From: Halapricum desulfuricans
Lineage (GTDB): Archaea; Halobacteriota; Halobacteria; Halobacteriales; Haloarculaceae
Assembly: GCF_017094465.1 (NCBI RefSeq)
Contig: NZ_CP064791.1
Location: 2,232,001-2,296,000 of the forward strand
Reading direction: 5' to 3'
Length of the DNA: 64,000 nt
The notes below the pieces were generated by a model. That model made no database searches and had not been told where the DNA came from. It saw only the letters and a list, made by a program, of their open reading frames with translations. The first letter of the stretch is position 1; every line of letters starts with the position of its first letter. Shown here one piece after another: positions 34,340-44,168 of this stretch. A program made the position numbers and the translations under genes.

Positions 34340-34678
34340 ATGGCCGACGACGACATCGACGACATCGCGGACGCACTGGGTGCGGTCAAGGCGGGGACAG
34401 ATCTCTCGACGCTGCCGGTCAAATCGGTCAGCGACGACGGCAACGTCGTGCGAATCATCCTCGAGACGCCGGCCGGGAACGTCTTCGAACGCGAACTGAA
34501 GCGTCCACCGGTGTGGGGTCCTAACTGCGATCTGAAGACGCTGCTTTCGGCCTACGATCTCGGCCCCGACGAGGTGGAAGCTCTGGAGGGGACGGACCTC
34601 CCCGTCCGGCGGGAGGTCGCCGACGGGCGGCCGCGGTTCGAACTCGACCTCGACGCGCTCAACGAGAGGAGTGCGTAA
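34340..34678 (+). CDS. Hypothetical small acidic protein
   Basis: 112 residues. MADDDIDDIADALGAV begins a short helix; the middle is beta-rich (VVRIILETPAGNVFERELK, then PPVWGPNCDLKTLL) and the end helical. No membrane segment, signal or metal motif. An AT-rich GAATTAATACG lies about 28-38 bases upstream, supporting ATG 34340 and a leaderless transcript. Looks like a conserved haloarchaeal protein, but I cannot name the family. Confidence 0.7.
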   Translation: MADDDIDDIADALGAVKAGTDLSTLPVKSVSDDGNVVRIILETPAGNVFERELKRPPVWGPNCDLKTLLSAYDLGPDEVEALEGTDLPVRREVADGRPRFELDLDALNERSA

Positions 34679-34837
34679 CACGCACCGAATTGCCCCGCCT
34701 CGACACCGGCCTGGAGCCGACGCGCCGGAGATGGCAGCCGGTCGCGATACACCGCTTCGCGTATCAATTCGTCTGTGAACACCAACCGTGACATGGCCAG
34801 TCACTGCTGTTCAGTCGTGCGGTTTGTCCCAGTTAAC

Positions 34838-34900
34838 TCCGTTTTATCGGTCGAAAACGGAATCAAAGCGGGCGTAACCGGTCGGAAGGCCTGACCGGTT
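34838..34900. promoter_or_regulatory. Two inverted repeats upstream of the glycosyltransferase gene
   Basis: TCCGTTTT-n8-AAAACGGA (34838-34861) and AACCGGTC-n9-GACCGGTT (34876-34900) are both perfect 8-bp inverted repeats, in a 252-base spacer otherwise lacking genes. The second ends 31 bases before ATG 34931, where an operator would be expected; the first could be an operator or an upstream structure. Confidence 0.45.
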
Positions 34901-34930
34901 CAAGGGGGTGTAGCGACTGGATCGGGTACG

Positions 34931-36178
34931 ATGAACACGGAACGACTCGCACTGCTCGCGGTCACACTGGCGCTGCTCGTCGGTGGGGTCGCGACGCTGC
35001 TGGCACCGACGGTCGTCTCCGGACCGGGCGCAGCCCCCGGTCACGCGGACGCGGTGACGACGATCACTGCCGACGCCGGTCTCGGCTCACTGTTCGGAAT
35101 CGCGCTGTGGGGAGTGACGATTCTCTTTGGCGGTACCGCACTCCTGTGGGTCGTGTTGACCTACGTGATCGGCGCGGGGTACGAGGCCCCGCCCGTCGAA
35201 TACGGCCCCGAAGCAGTACAGGTCCGGATTATGACTGTCGACGCCGCCGCGGTCGTCCAGGAGACGGTCGACTCGCTCCCGGACGGGCTTGACGACGTAC
35301 ACGTGATCGCCGAGGAAGCTATCGACGTGGCCGGCGCGAGCGTCCACGTCGTTCCCGAGGACTTCGAGTCCCGGGCCGTCCGGAAGGGCCGCGCCCAGGA
35401 GTGGGCGCGTCGAGCGATCGACACCGACCGGGAGTTCGTCCTCTACCTTGACGAGGACAGCGTCGTCGAGTCCTTCGAGGGACTTCCCGACGCGGACATC
35501 GTCCAGCTTCGGGAGCAGCCGCGGCGGACGGATTCGAGTCTGAGCTTCCTCGCGGACGTCTACCGGATGGGCGTCCAGATCGAACAGCGAGCGTTCGCGC
35601 GACTTTCGATCCCGCTTTTCGCCTGGGGCGGCGGGATCGCCGTCCGGAGCGACGTCGAGGACGCGGTCACCTGGGATCGGGAGACGCTCGTCGAGGACAC
35701 CGCCTTCGTCTGGGCGGCTTTCAGTGAGTACGACATCGACTTCGCGCTGTCGGAGTCGGTCTGTCGCAACGAAGCCCCGCCGTCGCTGTACGAGATCGGC
35801 CAGCAGCGCCGGCGCTGGTCGGCCGGCAACGTCCAGGCCGCGAAGTTGCTCCCGCGTCGCTACGAGCTGCTGACCCGTGTCCGCAATTACGCGTGGGCGC
35901 TGTCGCCGATCGTGACCCTGCTCGTGTTGCCGCTGTCGATACTCGGCGCGTCGGTCGCATACGGCGGCGCGCTGCTACTGGCATCGGTGGGGCTGGGGCT
36001 GTTCACGGCCTTCTGGTTCCTCCGCGGGGTCGCGTACTACGGGGAGGGCCACGCCGGCTGGCTGCTGGCGCTGCCGCTGGCTCCGCTCGTGACCGTCGTC
36101 CACTCGATGGGGACCGTCGCCGGCATCGTCAACCCGCCCGAGCACTTCCGGGTGACGACGAAGGTCGGCGGGGATTGA
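34931..36178 (+). CDS. Membrane glycosyltransferase family 2 protein
   Basis: 415 residues. Two N-terminal helices (about 5-28 and 50-75), a cytoplasmic GT-A domain, then three C-terminal helices (about 320-405). Catalytic signatures: FVLYLDEDS (DxD-type metal site, near 175), [11 protein letters not shown] (near 255) and [10 protein letters not shown] (QxxRW acceptor motif, near 293), as in processive beta-glycosyltransferases and N-glycan synthases. Probably transfers sugar to a lipid or polysaccharide at the inner face of the membrane. Followed by pyrG after 62 bases. Confidence 0.88.
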   Translation: MNTERLALLAVTLALLVGGVATLLAPTVVSGPGAAPGHADAVTTITADAGLGSLFGIALWGVTILFGGTALLWVVLTYVIGAGYEAPPVEYGPEAVQVRIMTVDAAAVVQETVDSLPDGLDDVHVIAEEAIDVAGASVHVVPEDFESRAVRKGRAQEWARRAIDTDREFVLYLDEDSVVESFEGLPDADIVQLREQPRRTDSSLSFLADVYRMGVQIEQRAFARLSIPLFAWGGGIAVRSDVEDAVTWDRETLVEDTAFVWAAFSEYDIDFALSESVCRNEAPPSLYEIGQQRRRWSAGNVQAAKLLPRRYELLTRVRNYAWALSPIVTLLVLPLSILGASVAYGGALLLASVGLGLFTAFWFLRGVAYYGEGHAGWLLALPLAPLVTVVHSMGTVAGIVNPPEHFRVTTKVGGD

Positions 36179-36240
36179 CAGTCGTCCACGAACGCTGTCG
36201 CTCCCGAAATCGTTTTGACCCGCGCGGGCGCACCGTCAGT

Positions 36241-37893
36241 ATGCCCACTGACTCCGACACGGGGTACGACCCCACACTCGGGAACAAGTTCGTCTTCGTG
36301 ACCGGCGGGGTGATGTCCGGTCTCGGCAAGGGGATCACGGCCGCCAGCACCGGCCGACTCCTGAAAAACGCCGGGTTCGACGTCACCGCCGTCAAGATCG
36401 ACCCGTACCTGAACGTCGACGCAGGCACGATGAATCCCTTCCAGCACGGCGAGGTGTACGTGCTCAAGGACGGCGGCGAAGTCGACCTCGATCTGGGGAA
36501 CTACGAGCGATTTTTGGACGAGGACATGACCTTCGATCACAACGTGACCACGGGGAAGACCTACCGGCACGTGATCGAGAAGGAACGCGCCGGCGACTAC
36601 CTCGGCAAGACCGTCCAGATCATTCCCCACATCACCGACGACATCAAACGACGGATCCGCGAGGCAGCGGAAGGAACTGACGTCTGTCTGGTCGAGGTCG
36701 GCGGCACCGTCGGCGACATCGAGGGGATGCCCTATCTGGAAGCACTGCGGCAGTTCGCCCACGAGCAGGACGACAACGACATCCTCTTCGCGCACGTGAC
36801 GCTGGTGCCCTACTCGAAAAACGGCGAGCAAAAGACCAAGCCGACCCAGCACAGCGTCAAGGAATTGCGCTCGATCGGCCTCCAGCCGGACATCCTAGTC
36901 GGACGGTGCGAGGACCGACTCCACCCCGACGTCAAGGAGAAGATCGCGCTGTTCTGTGACGTGCCGACGGAGGCGGTCTTCTCGAACCCGGACGTCGAGG
37001 ACATCTATCACGTCCCGCTGATGGTCGAGGAGGAGGGCCTCGACGAGTACGTCATGCAGGAACTCGGGCTGGCCGAGCGCGCGCTGCCCGAAGACGAACG
37101 CGACAACCAGTGGCGGAAACTCGTCACACAGGAGACCACCGGCGAGGTCGACATCGCCCTCGTGGGGAAATACGACCTCGAAGACGCGTATATGTCCGTC
37201 AACGAGGCGCTGAAACACGCCGGCCTGGAGAAGAACGTCGACGTCAACGTCCGGTGGGTCGATTCGGACAAAGACGACGTCACCGAGAGCGCGAACCTCA
37301 CCGAGGCCGATGGGGTCGTCGTCCCCGGCGGCTTCGGCGCTCGCGGGACGGAAGGCAAGATCGAGGCGATCCGCTACGCCCGCGAGAACGACGTGCCGTT
37401 CCTGGGGCTGTGTCTGGGCTTCCAGATGGCCGTCGTCGAGCACGCCCGGAACGTCCTCGGCTACGGGGAGGCCCACTCCGCGGAGATGGACGAGGAGACG
37501 CCCGATCCGGTCATCGACATCCTGCCCGAACAAGAGCACACCGAAGATATGGGCGGCACGATGCGGCTGGGCGCTCACAAGACCGACATCACACCCGGGA
37601 CACTCGCCGAGGACATCTACGAGTCGACGGTCTGTACCGAACGACACCGTCATCGCTACGAGGTCAATCCCGAGTACTTCGAGGACTTCGCCGAGACCAG
37701 CATGGTCTTCTCCGGGCGTGCCGGTCGTCGGATGGAGATTCTGGAACTCGACGATCACCCCTACTTCATCGGAACGCAGTTCCATCCGGAGTTCCGCTCG
37801 CGACCGACGCGTGCCTCGCCGCCGTTTGTCGGCCTGCTCGAAGCGGTGCTGGGCGAACGGGACTGGGCGGACCAGCAAGAGATCGAAGTCTGA
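36241..37893 (+). CDS. pyrG: CTP synthase
   Basis: 550 residues, full length. The synthetase domain has [14 protein letters not shown] near the N-terminus, [18 protein letters not shown] and the UTP/CTP site [12 protein letters not shown]. The C-terminal class I glutamine amidotransferase domain carries LGLCLGFQ with nucleophile Cys391 and the His/Glu pair in TQFHPEF. Converts UTP to CTP using glutamine. The start at ATG 36241 gives a short [11 protein letters not shown] extension typical of haloarchaea; the frame continues upstream through the previous gene but is not used. Confidence 0.98.
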   Translation: MPTDSDTGYDPTLGNKFVFVTGGVMSGLGKGITAASTGRLLKNAGFDVTAVKIDPYLNVDAGTMNPFQHGEVYVLKDGGEVDLDLGNYERFLDEDMTFDHNVTTGKTYRHVIEKERAGDYLGKTVQIIPHITDDIKRRIREAAEGTDVCLVEVGGTVGDIEGMPYLEALRQFAHEQDDNDILFAHVTLVPYSKNGEQKTKPTQHSVKELRSIGLQPDILVGRCEDRLHPDVKEKIALFCDVPTEAVFSNPDVEDIYHVPLMVEEEGLDEYVMQELGLAERALPEDERDNQWRKLVTQETTGEVDIALVGKYDLEDAYMSVNEALKHAGLEKNVDVNVRWVDSDKDDVTESANLTEADGVVVPGGFGARGTEGKIEAIRYARENDVPFLGLCLGFQMAVVEHARNVLGYGEAHSAEMDEETPDPVIDILPEQEHTEDMGGTMRLGAHKTDITPGTLAEDIYESTVCTERHRHRYEVNPEYFEDFAETSMVFSGRAGRRMEILELDDHPYFIGTQFHPEFRSRPTRASPPFVGLLEAVLGERDWADQQEIEV

Positions 37894-37952
37894 GAGGATA
37901 GCAGCTCCCCGTGGTCGTCACCTTCTTTCCGAACCGGACCGAAGCGGCGCCT

Positions 37953-39287
37953 ATGAACTACGACGGGTCACGCGATCTGTACGATCGTGCGCTGTCGGTC
38001 ATGCCCGGCGGCGTCAACTCCTCGGTGCGGGCCACACAGCCGTATCCCTTCTTCGTTCAGAAGGGTGACGGCGGGCACGTGATCGACGCCGATGGCAACC
38101 GGTATATCGATTTCGTGATGGGGTATGGACCGCTCTTGCTCGGCCACGACCTGCCCGAGTCGGTCCAGTCAGCAGTCCAGCGACGCGCCAGCGAGGGTCC
38201 GATGTACGGCGCGCCGACCGAGGTCGAGGTCGAACTCGCGGAGTTTCTCGCCCGACACGTCCCGAGCGTCGAGATGGTCCGGTTCGTCAACAGCGGCACC
38301 GAGGCGACCGTCTCGGCCGTCCGGCTGGCTCGCGGGTACACCGGCCGGGACAAGATCGTCATCATGGAGGGGAGCTACCACGGCGCACAGGAATCGACGC
38401 TCGTCGAGGGCAAGCGCGACGAGACCGCCCCGTCCAGTCCGGGGATCCCCGAGAGTTTCGCCGAGCACACGGTCACCGTTCCCTTCAACGACGAGGACGC
38501 AGCTCGCGAGGTCTTCGAGGAACACGGCGAGGACATCGCCGCCGTCCTGACCGAGCCGATCCTGGGCAACCACGGCATCGTCCATCCGGTCGAAGGCTAC
38601 CACGAGACGCTCAGAGAACTGACAGCGGAACACGGTGCACTCCTGATATTCGACGAGGTCATCACGGGCTTTCGCGTCGGCGGCCTCCAGTGTGCCCAGG
38701 GGACGTTCGGCGTCGAGCCCGATATCACGACCTTCGGCAAGATCGTCGGCGGCGGCTTCCCGGTCGGGGCGATCGGCGGCAAAAGCGAGATCATCGAACA
38801 GTTCACGCCCGCCGGGGACGTGTTTCAGTCCGGTACCTTCTCGGGCCATCCCGTGACGATGGCCGCCGGGCTCGAAACCCTGCGCTATGCCGCCGAGAAC
38901 GACGTCTACGAACACGTCAACCGGCTGGGTGAGGAGTTGCGCTCAGGTATCGCCGATATTCTTGAGGATCAGGCACCGAACTACACCGTCGTCGGGACTG
39001 ATTCGATGTTCAAGGTTATCTTCACCCGCGAGGGGGCGTTCGGCGACGGCCACTGTGAGGGTGGCTGTACGCAGAATCCGAGTTGCCCGCGCTACGAACA
39101 CTGTCCCAAGAACGGGGCCGACGTCGACCGCGCCGAGACCGAGCGCTGGGAGCGGCTGTTCTGGCCCGCGATGAAAGAACAGGGCGTGTTCCTGACCCCG
39201 AACCAGTTCGAATCACAGTTCGTCTCGGCCGCTCACACCGAGGCCGACATCGAGGAGGCACTCGAAGCGTACAAAGAGGCACTGTAA
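37953..39287 (+). CDS. hemL: Glutamate-1-semialdehyde 2,1-aminomutase
   Basis: 444-residue PLP enzyme making 5-aminolevulinate for heme, siroheme and cobalamin. [12 protein letters not shown] at the start, [20 protein letters not shown], and [14 protein letters not shown] with Lys263 as the PLP lysine. Unusual is an insertion near residues 367-385 with four cysteines ([18 protein letters not shown]) that bacterial HemL lacks, possibly metal-binding. The start at ATG 37953 ([14 protein letters not shown]) matches the family; the frame is open to 37911. The nearby cobalamin salvage genes at 60 kb use the same tetrapyrrole product line. Confidence 0.97.
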   Translation: MNYDGSRDLYDRALSVMPGGVNSSVRATQPYPFFVQKGDGGHVIDADGNRYIDFVMGYGPLLLGHDLPESVQSAVQRRASEGPMYGAPTEVEVELAEFLARHVPSVEMVRFVNSGTEATVSAVRLARGYTGRDKIVIMEGSYHGAQESTLVEGKRDETAPSSPGIPESFAEHTVTVPFNDEDAAREVFEEHGEDIAAVLTEPILGNHGIVHPVEGYHETLRELTAEHGALLIFDEVITGFRVGGLQCAQGTFGVEPDITTFGKIVGGGFPVGAIGGKSEIIEQFTPAGDVFQSGTFSGHPVTMAAGLETLRYAAENDVYEHVNRLGEELRSGIADILEDQAPNYTVVGTDSMFKVIFTREGAFGDGHCEGGCTQNPSCPRYEHCPKNGADVDRAETERWERLFWPAMKEQGVFLTPNQFESQFVSAAHTEADIEEALEAYKEAL

Positions 39288-39328
39288 CGGCTAGTCGTCA
39301 ATATCAGCAAGCCAGTCGGCGGTCTAGC

Positions 39329-39589
39329 TCACTCGAAGAGGTACTCGTCGCCCTCACCGATCGCGATCGCAGCCCCGACGGCGAGCAACGCGACGCCGGC
39401 CGCGAGCAATCCGATCGCGATGGCGAGATTCGATTCCGCCAGCAGCGTCACGGTACCCGCAACGAGAGCCAGAAAGCTCGTCGCGAGGACGACCGCGAAG
39501 ACGACCGATCGCTGACGACCGTGTTCGTCCGATTCGACCAACTGCTCATCGCCGATTTCGACCATATTCTGTGATATACGATCATTCAT
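39329..39589 (-). CDS. Small membrane protein, unknown
   Basis: 86 residues. A 28-residue hydrophilic N-terminus is followed by two hydrophobic helices (about 29-48 and 54-77) and a short acidic tail (GEGDEYLFE). Start either 39589 or the Met eight codons in (39565). Convergent with hemL, 41 bases between stops. No family recognised. Confidence 0.65.
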   Translation of the reverse strand: MNDRISQNMVEIGDEQLVESDEHGRQRSVVFAVVLATSFLALVAGTVTLLAESNLAIAIGLLAAGVALLAVGAAIAIGEGDEYLFE

Positions 39590-39959
39590 GAATAATGTTG
39601 GGGCCCGGACGCTGTCGGTTTACTGTCCATCGACCACGATCCGATAGTGACGTGCCCGCTCGCTCCGATCGTCGCTCGCGCAAAAACGTGGTTCTCGCGA
39701 GCGAAGCGAGCGAGAGCAGGGAAGGCGCAGCCCGCATAGCGAGTGCAACGAGCGGGCAGGACCGCCTTCCCGTGGGAAAAAGACCCCACCCACCTACACA
39801 CGTTCGCTCGGCTTTGCCACCCTTCAGTTGCCACTTTTTCCGCTCGCTCCCATCGTCGCTCGCGCAAAAACTTGGGGAAAAAGACCCCACCCACCTACAC
39901 ACGTTCGCTCGGCTTTGCCAACCTTCTTGAGTGAGTGCGCCCAACCCTGTTTCGATCGA
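39590..39959. other. Repeat- and hairpin-rich leader of mcm
   Basis: A 370-base gene-free stretch. It contains two pairs of direct repeats and a long two-part stem-loop: outer arms GGGAAGGCG/CGCCTTCCC (39719-39727 with 39763-39771) and inner arms GCCCGC/GCGGGC (39730-39735 with 39752-39757). Short open frames here are repeat artefacts. It may be a non-autonomous repeat element or an autoregulatory region for mcm. Confidence 0.6.
39657..39926. repeat. Interleaved direct repeats upstream of mcm
   Basis: Repeat 1: 39657-39691 and 39841-39875, a 35-base CGCTCGCTCC...CAAAAAC unit with two mismatches. Repeat 2: 39774-39825 and 39875-39926, 52 bases (GGGAAAAAGACCCC...GCTTTGCCA...) with one mismatch. 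The second copy of repeat 1 ends where the second copy of repeat 2 begins, so the segment 39841-39926 looks assembled by duplication of both flanks of the stem-loop. Confidence 0.8.
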
Positions 39960-42900
39960 ATGGCCACCGCGGACAACACGGAACTCATCGATCGTTTCGA
40001 GGAGTTCTACCGGGACTACTATCGCAACGAGATCGGCGAACTCGCACAGAAGTACCCCTCCGAACAGAAGTCGCTATTCGTCGACTGGCAGGACCTCTAC
40101 CGGTTCGACCCGGATCTGGCAGAGGACGTCCGCAACCAGCCCGAGCAGCTGCAGGAATACGCCGAGGAGGCGCTGCGACTCTACGACCTCCCCGTCGACG
40201 TGAAACTCGGGCAGGCCCACGTCCGCATCGAGAACCTCCCGGAGACGACAGGCATCCGGGACATCCGCGCGGACCACCGCGGCCAGCTCATCAGCGTCCA
40301 GGGGATCGTCCGCAAGGCCACGGAGGTCCGCCCGAAGGTGACGACCGCGGCCTTCGAGTGCCAGCGCTGTGGCACGCTGACCCGTATCCCCCAGACGACG
40401 GGCGATTTCCAGGAACCCCACGAGTGTCAGGGTTGTGAGCGTCAGGGCCCCTTCCGGATCAACTTCGACCAGTCGGAGTTCATCGACGCCCAGAAGATCC
40501 GCGTCCAGGAGTCCCCCGAAGGGCTGCGCGGCGGCGAGACCCCCCAGTCGATCGACGTCAACATCGAAGACGACATCACCGGCAACGTCACCGCGGGCGA
40601 TCACGTCCGCGTGAGCGGCATCCTCAAACTCGACCAGCGGGAGAGCGGCAACGAGAAGACCCCCATGTTCGACACGTACATGGACGGGATGACCGTCGAG
40701 ATCGAGGACGAGCAGTTCGAGGAGATGGACATCACCGACGAGGACAAAAAGGAAATCGTCGAGCTCTCAAACGAACCCGACATCTACGAGCAGATGGTCG
40801 GCGCGATCGCCCCCTCGATCTACGGCTACGAGCAGGAGAAGCTCTCGATGATCCTCCAGCTGTTCTCGGGCGTCTCGAAGGACCTCCCCGACGGCTCTCG
40901 GATCCGTGGGGACCTGCATATGCTCTTGATCGGTGACCCTGGTACAGGAAAGTGCCTCGCAGGCGACACGAGCGTGACACTCGGAGACGGCACGACACGT
41001 CCGATTCGAGAACTCGTCGAGTCAAATCTTGACGATCGCAAGCCGGTCGATGATGGGGTGTGGGACACAGCTGAGTTCAGTGTTCCCTCACTGCAAGCCG
41101 ATGGACAGATTGAACAGCGACAGGTGACCAAGGTCTGGAAGCGAGAAGCGCCGGAGAAGCTGTACCAGATCCGAACGTCAACAGGGCGTGAAGTCGAAGT
41201 AACGCCGTCACATCCCCTGTTCGTCCGGACGAACAGGGGATTTCAGGCAGTTCGGGCAGACAACCTCAAAGACGGGCAGCGGGTTGCCGTCGAGCCAGCC
41301 GCTACGGACACCGCCAGTGAGGTCGCTGACGCGATAGCGGACGGTGGGGCCGCTCTTGCAGGAACGGATGTCATCGATCGCATCGAGCGCCTCGAACCCG
41401 ACGACGACTGGGTATACGATCTCGAAGTCGAGGGAACGCACAACTACATTTCGAACGGGATCGTCTCTCACAACTCTCAGATGCTATCATATATCCAAAA
41501 TATCGCCCCGAGATCCGTCTATACGTCGGGGAAAGGATCCTCGGCGGCTGGGCTCACCGCTGCGGCTGTTAGAGACGACTTCGGAGACGGCCAGCAGTGG
41601 ACGTTAGAGGCTGGAGCGCTCGTTCTCGCCGATCAAGGGATCGCGGCAGTCGACGAACTCGACAAGATGGCCGCGGACGATCGATCGGCAATGCACGAAG
41701 CACTCGAACAACAATCCTACCACCCGAATTCGGAGATACTGCTCGCTGACGGTCGACGGGTCGAGATCGGGCAGTTCGTCGACGAGCGGATGGACGACAA
41801 CCCCGGAGACGTCGTCGACGGCGTCGACTGCGAGATTCTCCCGATCGACGACGCCGGCGTTCATACGGTCGATCTAGAAGACAACGACGTACAGAAGACG
41901 TCGATCGACCGGATGAGCCGCCACGAGGCACCCGAAGAGTTCGTTCGGGTCACGTTCTCGAACGGCCGCGACGTCATCGTGACGCCCGAACACCCGATGT
42001 TCGCCGACGTCGACGGCGAGATTCGGACGGTTGCCGCCGAGAACATCGAGGAGGGAACGTACGTCCCCGCACCGCGGAAGCTCCCCAACAGCAGCGCGGC
42101 AGTCGAACTCGACGACGAAGCACGCATCGGCAAAGAGAAAGACGTCTCGCTGCCCGAGGAGTTGTCGCCCGATCTGGGTGAGATCCTTGGCTTGCTGACA
42201 GCCGAGGGCCACAGCTACGCCGGCTCGGCACACGAGATCGGCTTCTCGAACCAGGACGAGCGCCTCCTCGGCCGGATGGACAGACTCATGGACGACGTGT
42301 TCGGGATGGAGAGCACCGACACGACGAACGAGGCGGGAACCGTAACCAAACGGTGGGTCTCGACGAAGCTCTACCGCTGGTTCGAACGCAACTTCCCCGA
42401 GATGATGCACACTGCACGCGACAAGCGGATCCCGTCTGTCGTCCTCGGAGCGTCGGAAGAAACGATCCGCCGGTTCCTCGTCGGTGCGTTCGCCGGGGAC
42501 GGCGGAGTCGAGAGCGAGGCGATGTCGTTCTCGACTGCATCGGACGGACTCGCCGAAGACTACGCCGACGCCCTTTCGAAGATCGGCGTCGGATCTCGCA
42601 TCCATCACGATAGCGCAGAGGACGCCTGGAAGGTCTACGTGATGGGTGACTCAACCGGGGAGTTCGTCGAACGCGTCGTCGAACCAGCGGACGACCGCTA
42701 CGAGGAGGCCGTCGCGTTCGCCGAGCGAAGCGACGAGACGGTACGCCACCACGACGTGTTGCCGCCGGGTGCGGCCGAGGAGTTGCGAACACTGCGAACG
42801 CTACTGGGGCTGGCCCTGACCGGTCGGTATCGACCAAATCTGGACGAATCATACGGCGTCCAGATCGAGACAGTCAAGGACGAACTCGCGACGTTGCGCG

Positions 42901-44147
42901 AACGGATTGCCACCGTGCGCGAGGGGGCTGAACGAGCCGACACGCTTGGAGAACTCAGGACAGCAATCGGCTGGTCCGGTCGACAGCTAGCCGACCGTCT
43001 GGACGGCGAGACGGCCAGCGCGGTCCACTACGCAGAGGACGGAGGCTACGACCAACAGCGTCGTGACGAGCTCGCGACCGTTGCGGAGGGAGCGATCGAG
43101 GACGCACTCCAGGAAGCCCAGCGTCGGATCAACGCCCTCGAAGAGAAGTGTGACCTCCGATACTACGAAGTCACGGATATCGAGACGGTTTCCAACGAAG
43201 ACGAGTACGCGACCGAGTGGGTCTACGACGTGACCGTCGAGCCGACCAACACGTTCGTCAGCCAGGGCGTCGTCCTGCACAACTCGATCAGCGTCTCCAA
43301 GGCCGGAATTAACGCGACACTGAAAAGTCGCTGTTCGTTGCTCGGCGCGGCAAACCCCAAGTACGGCCGGTTCGACCAGTACGAACCGATCGGCGAGCAG
43401 ATCGATCTGGAGCCCGCCCTCATTTCTCGGTTCGATCTGATCTTCACGGTCACGGACAAGCCCGACGAGGAGAAGGATCGAAAGCTGGCCCAGCACATCC
43501 TGACGACCAACTACGCGGGCGAGTTGCACACCCACCGTCAGGAGAACGCGACGCCGGACTTCTCGGCGGAGGAAGTCGAGACTGTCACCGAGGAGGTCGA
43601 TCCGACGATCGAGCCCGAACTCCTGCGCAAATACATCGCTTACGCCAAGCGCAACTGCTTCCCGACGATGACCGAGGAGGCCAAAGACGAGATCGAGTCG
43701 TTCTACGTCGACCTGCGCTCGAAAGGCCAGGACGAGGACGCCGCAGTCCCCGTCACCGCCCGGAAGATCGAGGCGCTCATCCGGCTGGCGGAATCCTCTG
43801 CCCGAGTTCGTCTTTCGGACACTGTCGAGCAACGCGACGCCGAGCGAGTGATCGAGATCGTCCGCTCGTCGCTGCAGGACATCGGCGTCGACCCCGAGAC
43901 CGGCGAACTCGACGCCGACGTCATCGAGACCGGAACCTCGAAAAGTCAGCGCGATCGCATCCAGAACCTCAAGGGAATCATCGCCGACATCCAGGACGAG
44001 TACGACGACGGCGCGCCGGTCGAGGTCGTGATCGAGCGTGCCGAGGAGGTCGGCATCGACGAATCGAAGGCCGAACACGAGATCGAGAAGCTCAAACAGC
44101 AGGGCGAGATCTACGAGCCGACCAACGGGAACCTGCGGACGACGTGA
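39960..44147 (+). CDS. mcm: Replicative helicase MCM with two inteins
   Basis: The precursor is 1395 residues; removing both inteins leaves 698, the normal archaeal MCM length. N-terminal domain with a zinc finger (CQRCG...CQGC, near 140-165), AAA+ core: Walker A IGDPGTGK immediately before intein 1, Walker B AAVDELDKM, sensor 1 AANP, arginine finger SRFDLIF, and a C-terminal winged helix. Homohexameric 3'-5' helicase for chromosome replication. ATG 39960 (MATADNTEL) is preferred; the frame extends into the repeat leader. Codon use around the first intein and in the 80-residue extein between the inteins (41475-41714) looks less GC-rich than elsewhere. Confidence 0.97.
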   Translation: MATADNTELIDRFEEFYRDYYRNEIGELAQKYPSEQKSLFVDWQDLYRFDPDLAEDVRNQPEQLQEYAEEALRLYDLPVDVKLGQAHVRIENLPETTGIRDIRADHRGQLISVQGIVRKATEVRPKVTTAAFECQRCGTLTRIPQTTGDFQEPHECQGCERQGPFRINFDQSEFIDAQKIRVQESPEGLRGGETPQSIDVNIEDDITGNVTAGDHVRVSGILKLDQRESGNEKTPMFDTYMDGMTVEIEDEQFEEMDITDEDKKEIVELSNEPDIYEQMVGAIAPSIYGYEQEKLSMILQLFSGVSKDLPDGSRIRGDLHMLLIGDPGTGKCLAGDTSVTLGDGTTRPIRELVESNLDDRKPVDDGVWDTAEFSVPSLQADGQIEQRQVTKVWKREAPEKLYQIRTSTGREVEVTPSHPLFVRTNRGFQAVRADNLKDGQRVAVEPAATDTASEVADAIADGGAALAGTDVIDRIERLEPDDDWVYDLEVEGTHNYISNGIVSHNSQMLSYIQNIAPRSVYTSGKGSSAAGLTAAAVRDDFGDGQQWTLEAGALVLADQGIAAVDELDKMAADDRSAMHEALEQQSYHPNSEILLADGRRVEIGQFVDERMDDNPGDVVDGVDCEILPIDDAGVHTVDLEDNDVQKTSIDRMSRHEAPEEFVRVTFSNGRDVIVTPEHPMFADVDGEIRTVAAENIEEGTYVPAPRKLPNSSAAVELDDEARIGKEKDVSLPEELSPDLGEILGLLTAEGHSYAGSAHEIGFSNQDERLLGRMDRLMDDVFGMESTDTTNEAGTVTKRWVSTKLYRWFERNFPEMMHTARDKRIPSVVLGASEETIRRFLVGAFAGDGGVESEAMSFSTASDGLAEDYADALSKIGVGSRIHHDSAEDAWKVYVMGDSTGEFVERVVEPADDRYEEAVAFAERSDETVRHHDVLPPGAAEELRTLRTLLGLALTGRYRPNLDESYGVQIETVKDELATLRERIATVREGAERADTLGELRTAIGWSGRQLADRLDGETASAVHYAEDGGYDQQRRDELATVAEGAIEDALQEAQRRINALEEKCDLRYYEVTDIETVSNEDEYATEWVYDVTVEPTNTFVSQGVVLHNSISVSKAGINATLKSRCSLLGAANPKYGRFDQYEPIGEQIDLEPALISRFDLIFTVTDKPDEEKDRKLAQHILTTNYAGELHTHRQENATPDFSAEEVETVTEEVDPTIEPELLRKYIAYAKRNCFPTMTEEAKDEIESFYVDLRSKGQDEDAAVPVTARKIEALIRLAESSARVRLSDTVEQRDAERVIEIVRSSLQDIGVDPETGELDADVIETGTSKSQRDRIQNLKGIIADIQDEYDDGAPVEVVIERAEEVGIDESKAEHEIEKLKQQGEIYEPTNGNLRTT
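40953..41474 (+). other. Intein 1 in MCM (mini-intein, Walker A site)
   Basis: 174 residues (332-505 of the precursor). Begins with Cys1 (CLAGDTSVTLGDG), has a block B TPSHPLF, block F WVYDLEVEGTHNYISNG, and ends VSHN with Ser+1. No LAGLIDADG motif, so it splices but cannot home by itself. Inserted directly after the Walker A lysine, a well-used intein site in archaeal MCM. Splicing restores GKSQMLSYI. Confidence 0.95.
41715..43283 (+). other. Intein 2 in MCM (with LAGLIDADG homing endonuclease)
   Basis: 523 residues (586-1108 of the precursor). It starts with Ser1 (SYHPNSEILLADG), block B TPEHPMF, two LAGLIDADG-type helices (LGEILGLLTAEGH and FLVGAFAGDGG), block F EWVYDVTVEPTNTFVSQG, and ends VLHN before Ser+1. 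It is inserted in HEALEQQ/SISVSKAGI downstream of Walker B. The acidic residues of both endonuclease motifs (Glu and Asp) are retained, so it may still be an active homing element (inference). Confidence 0.95.
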
Positions 44148-44168
44148 TAACGGCTGGCCGCCGCGGAA

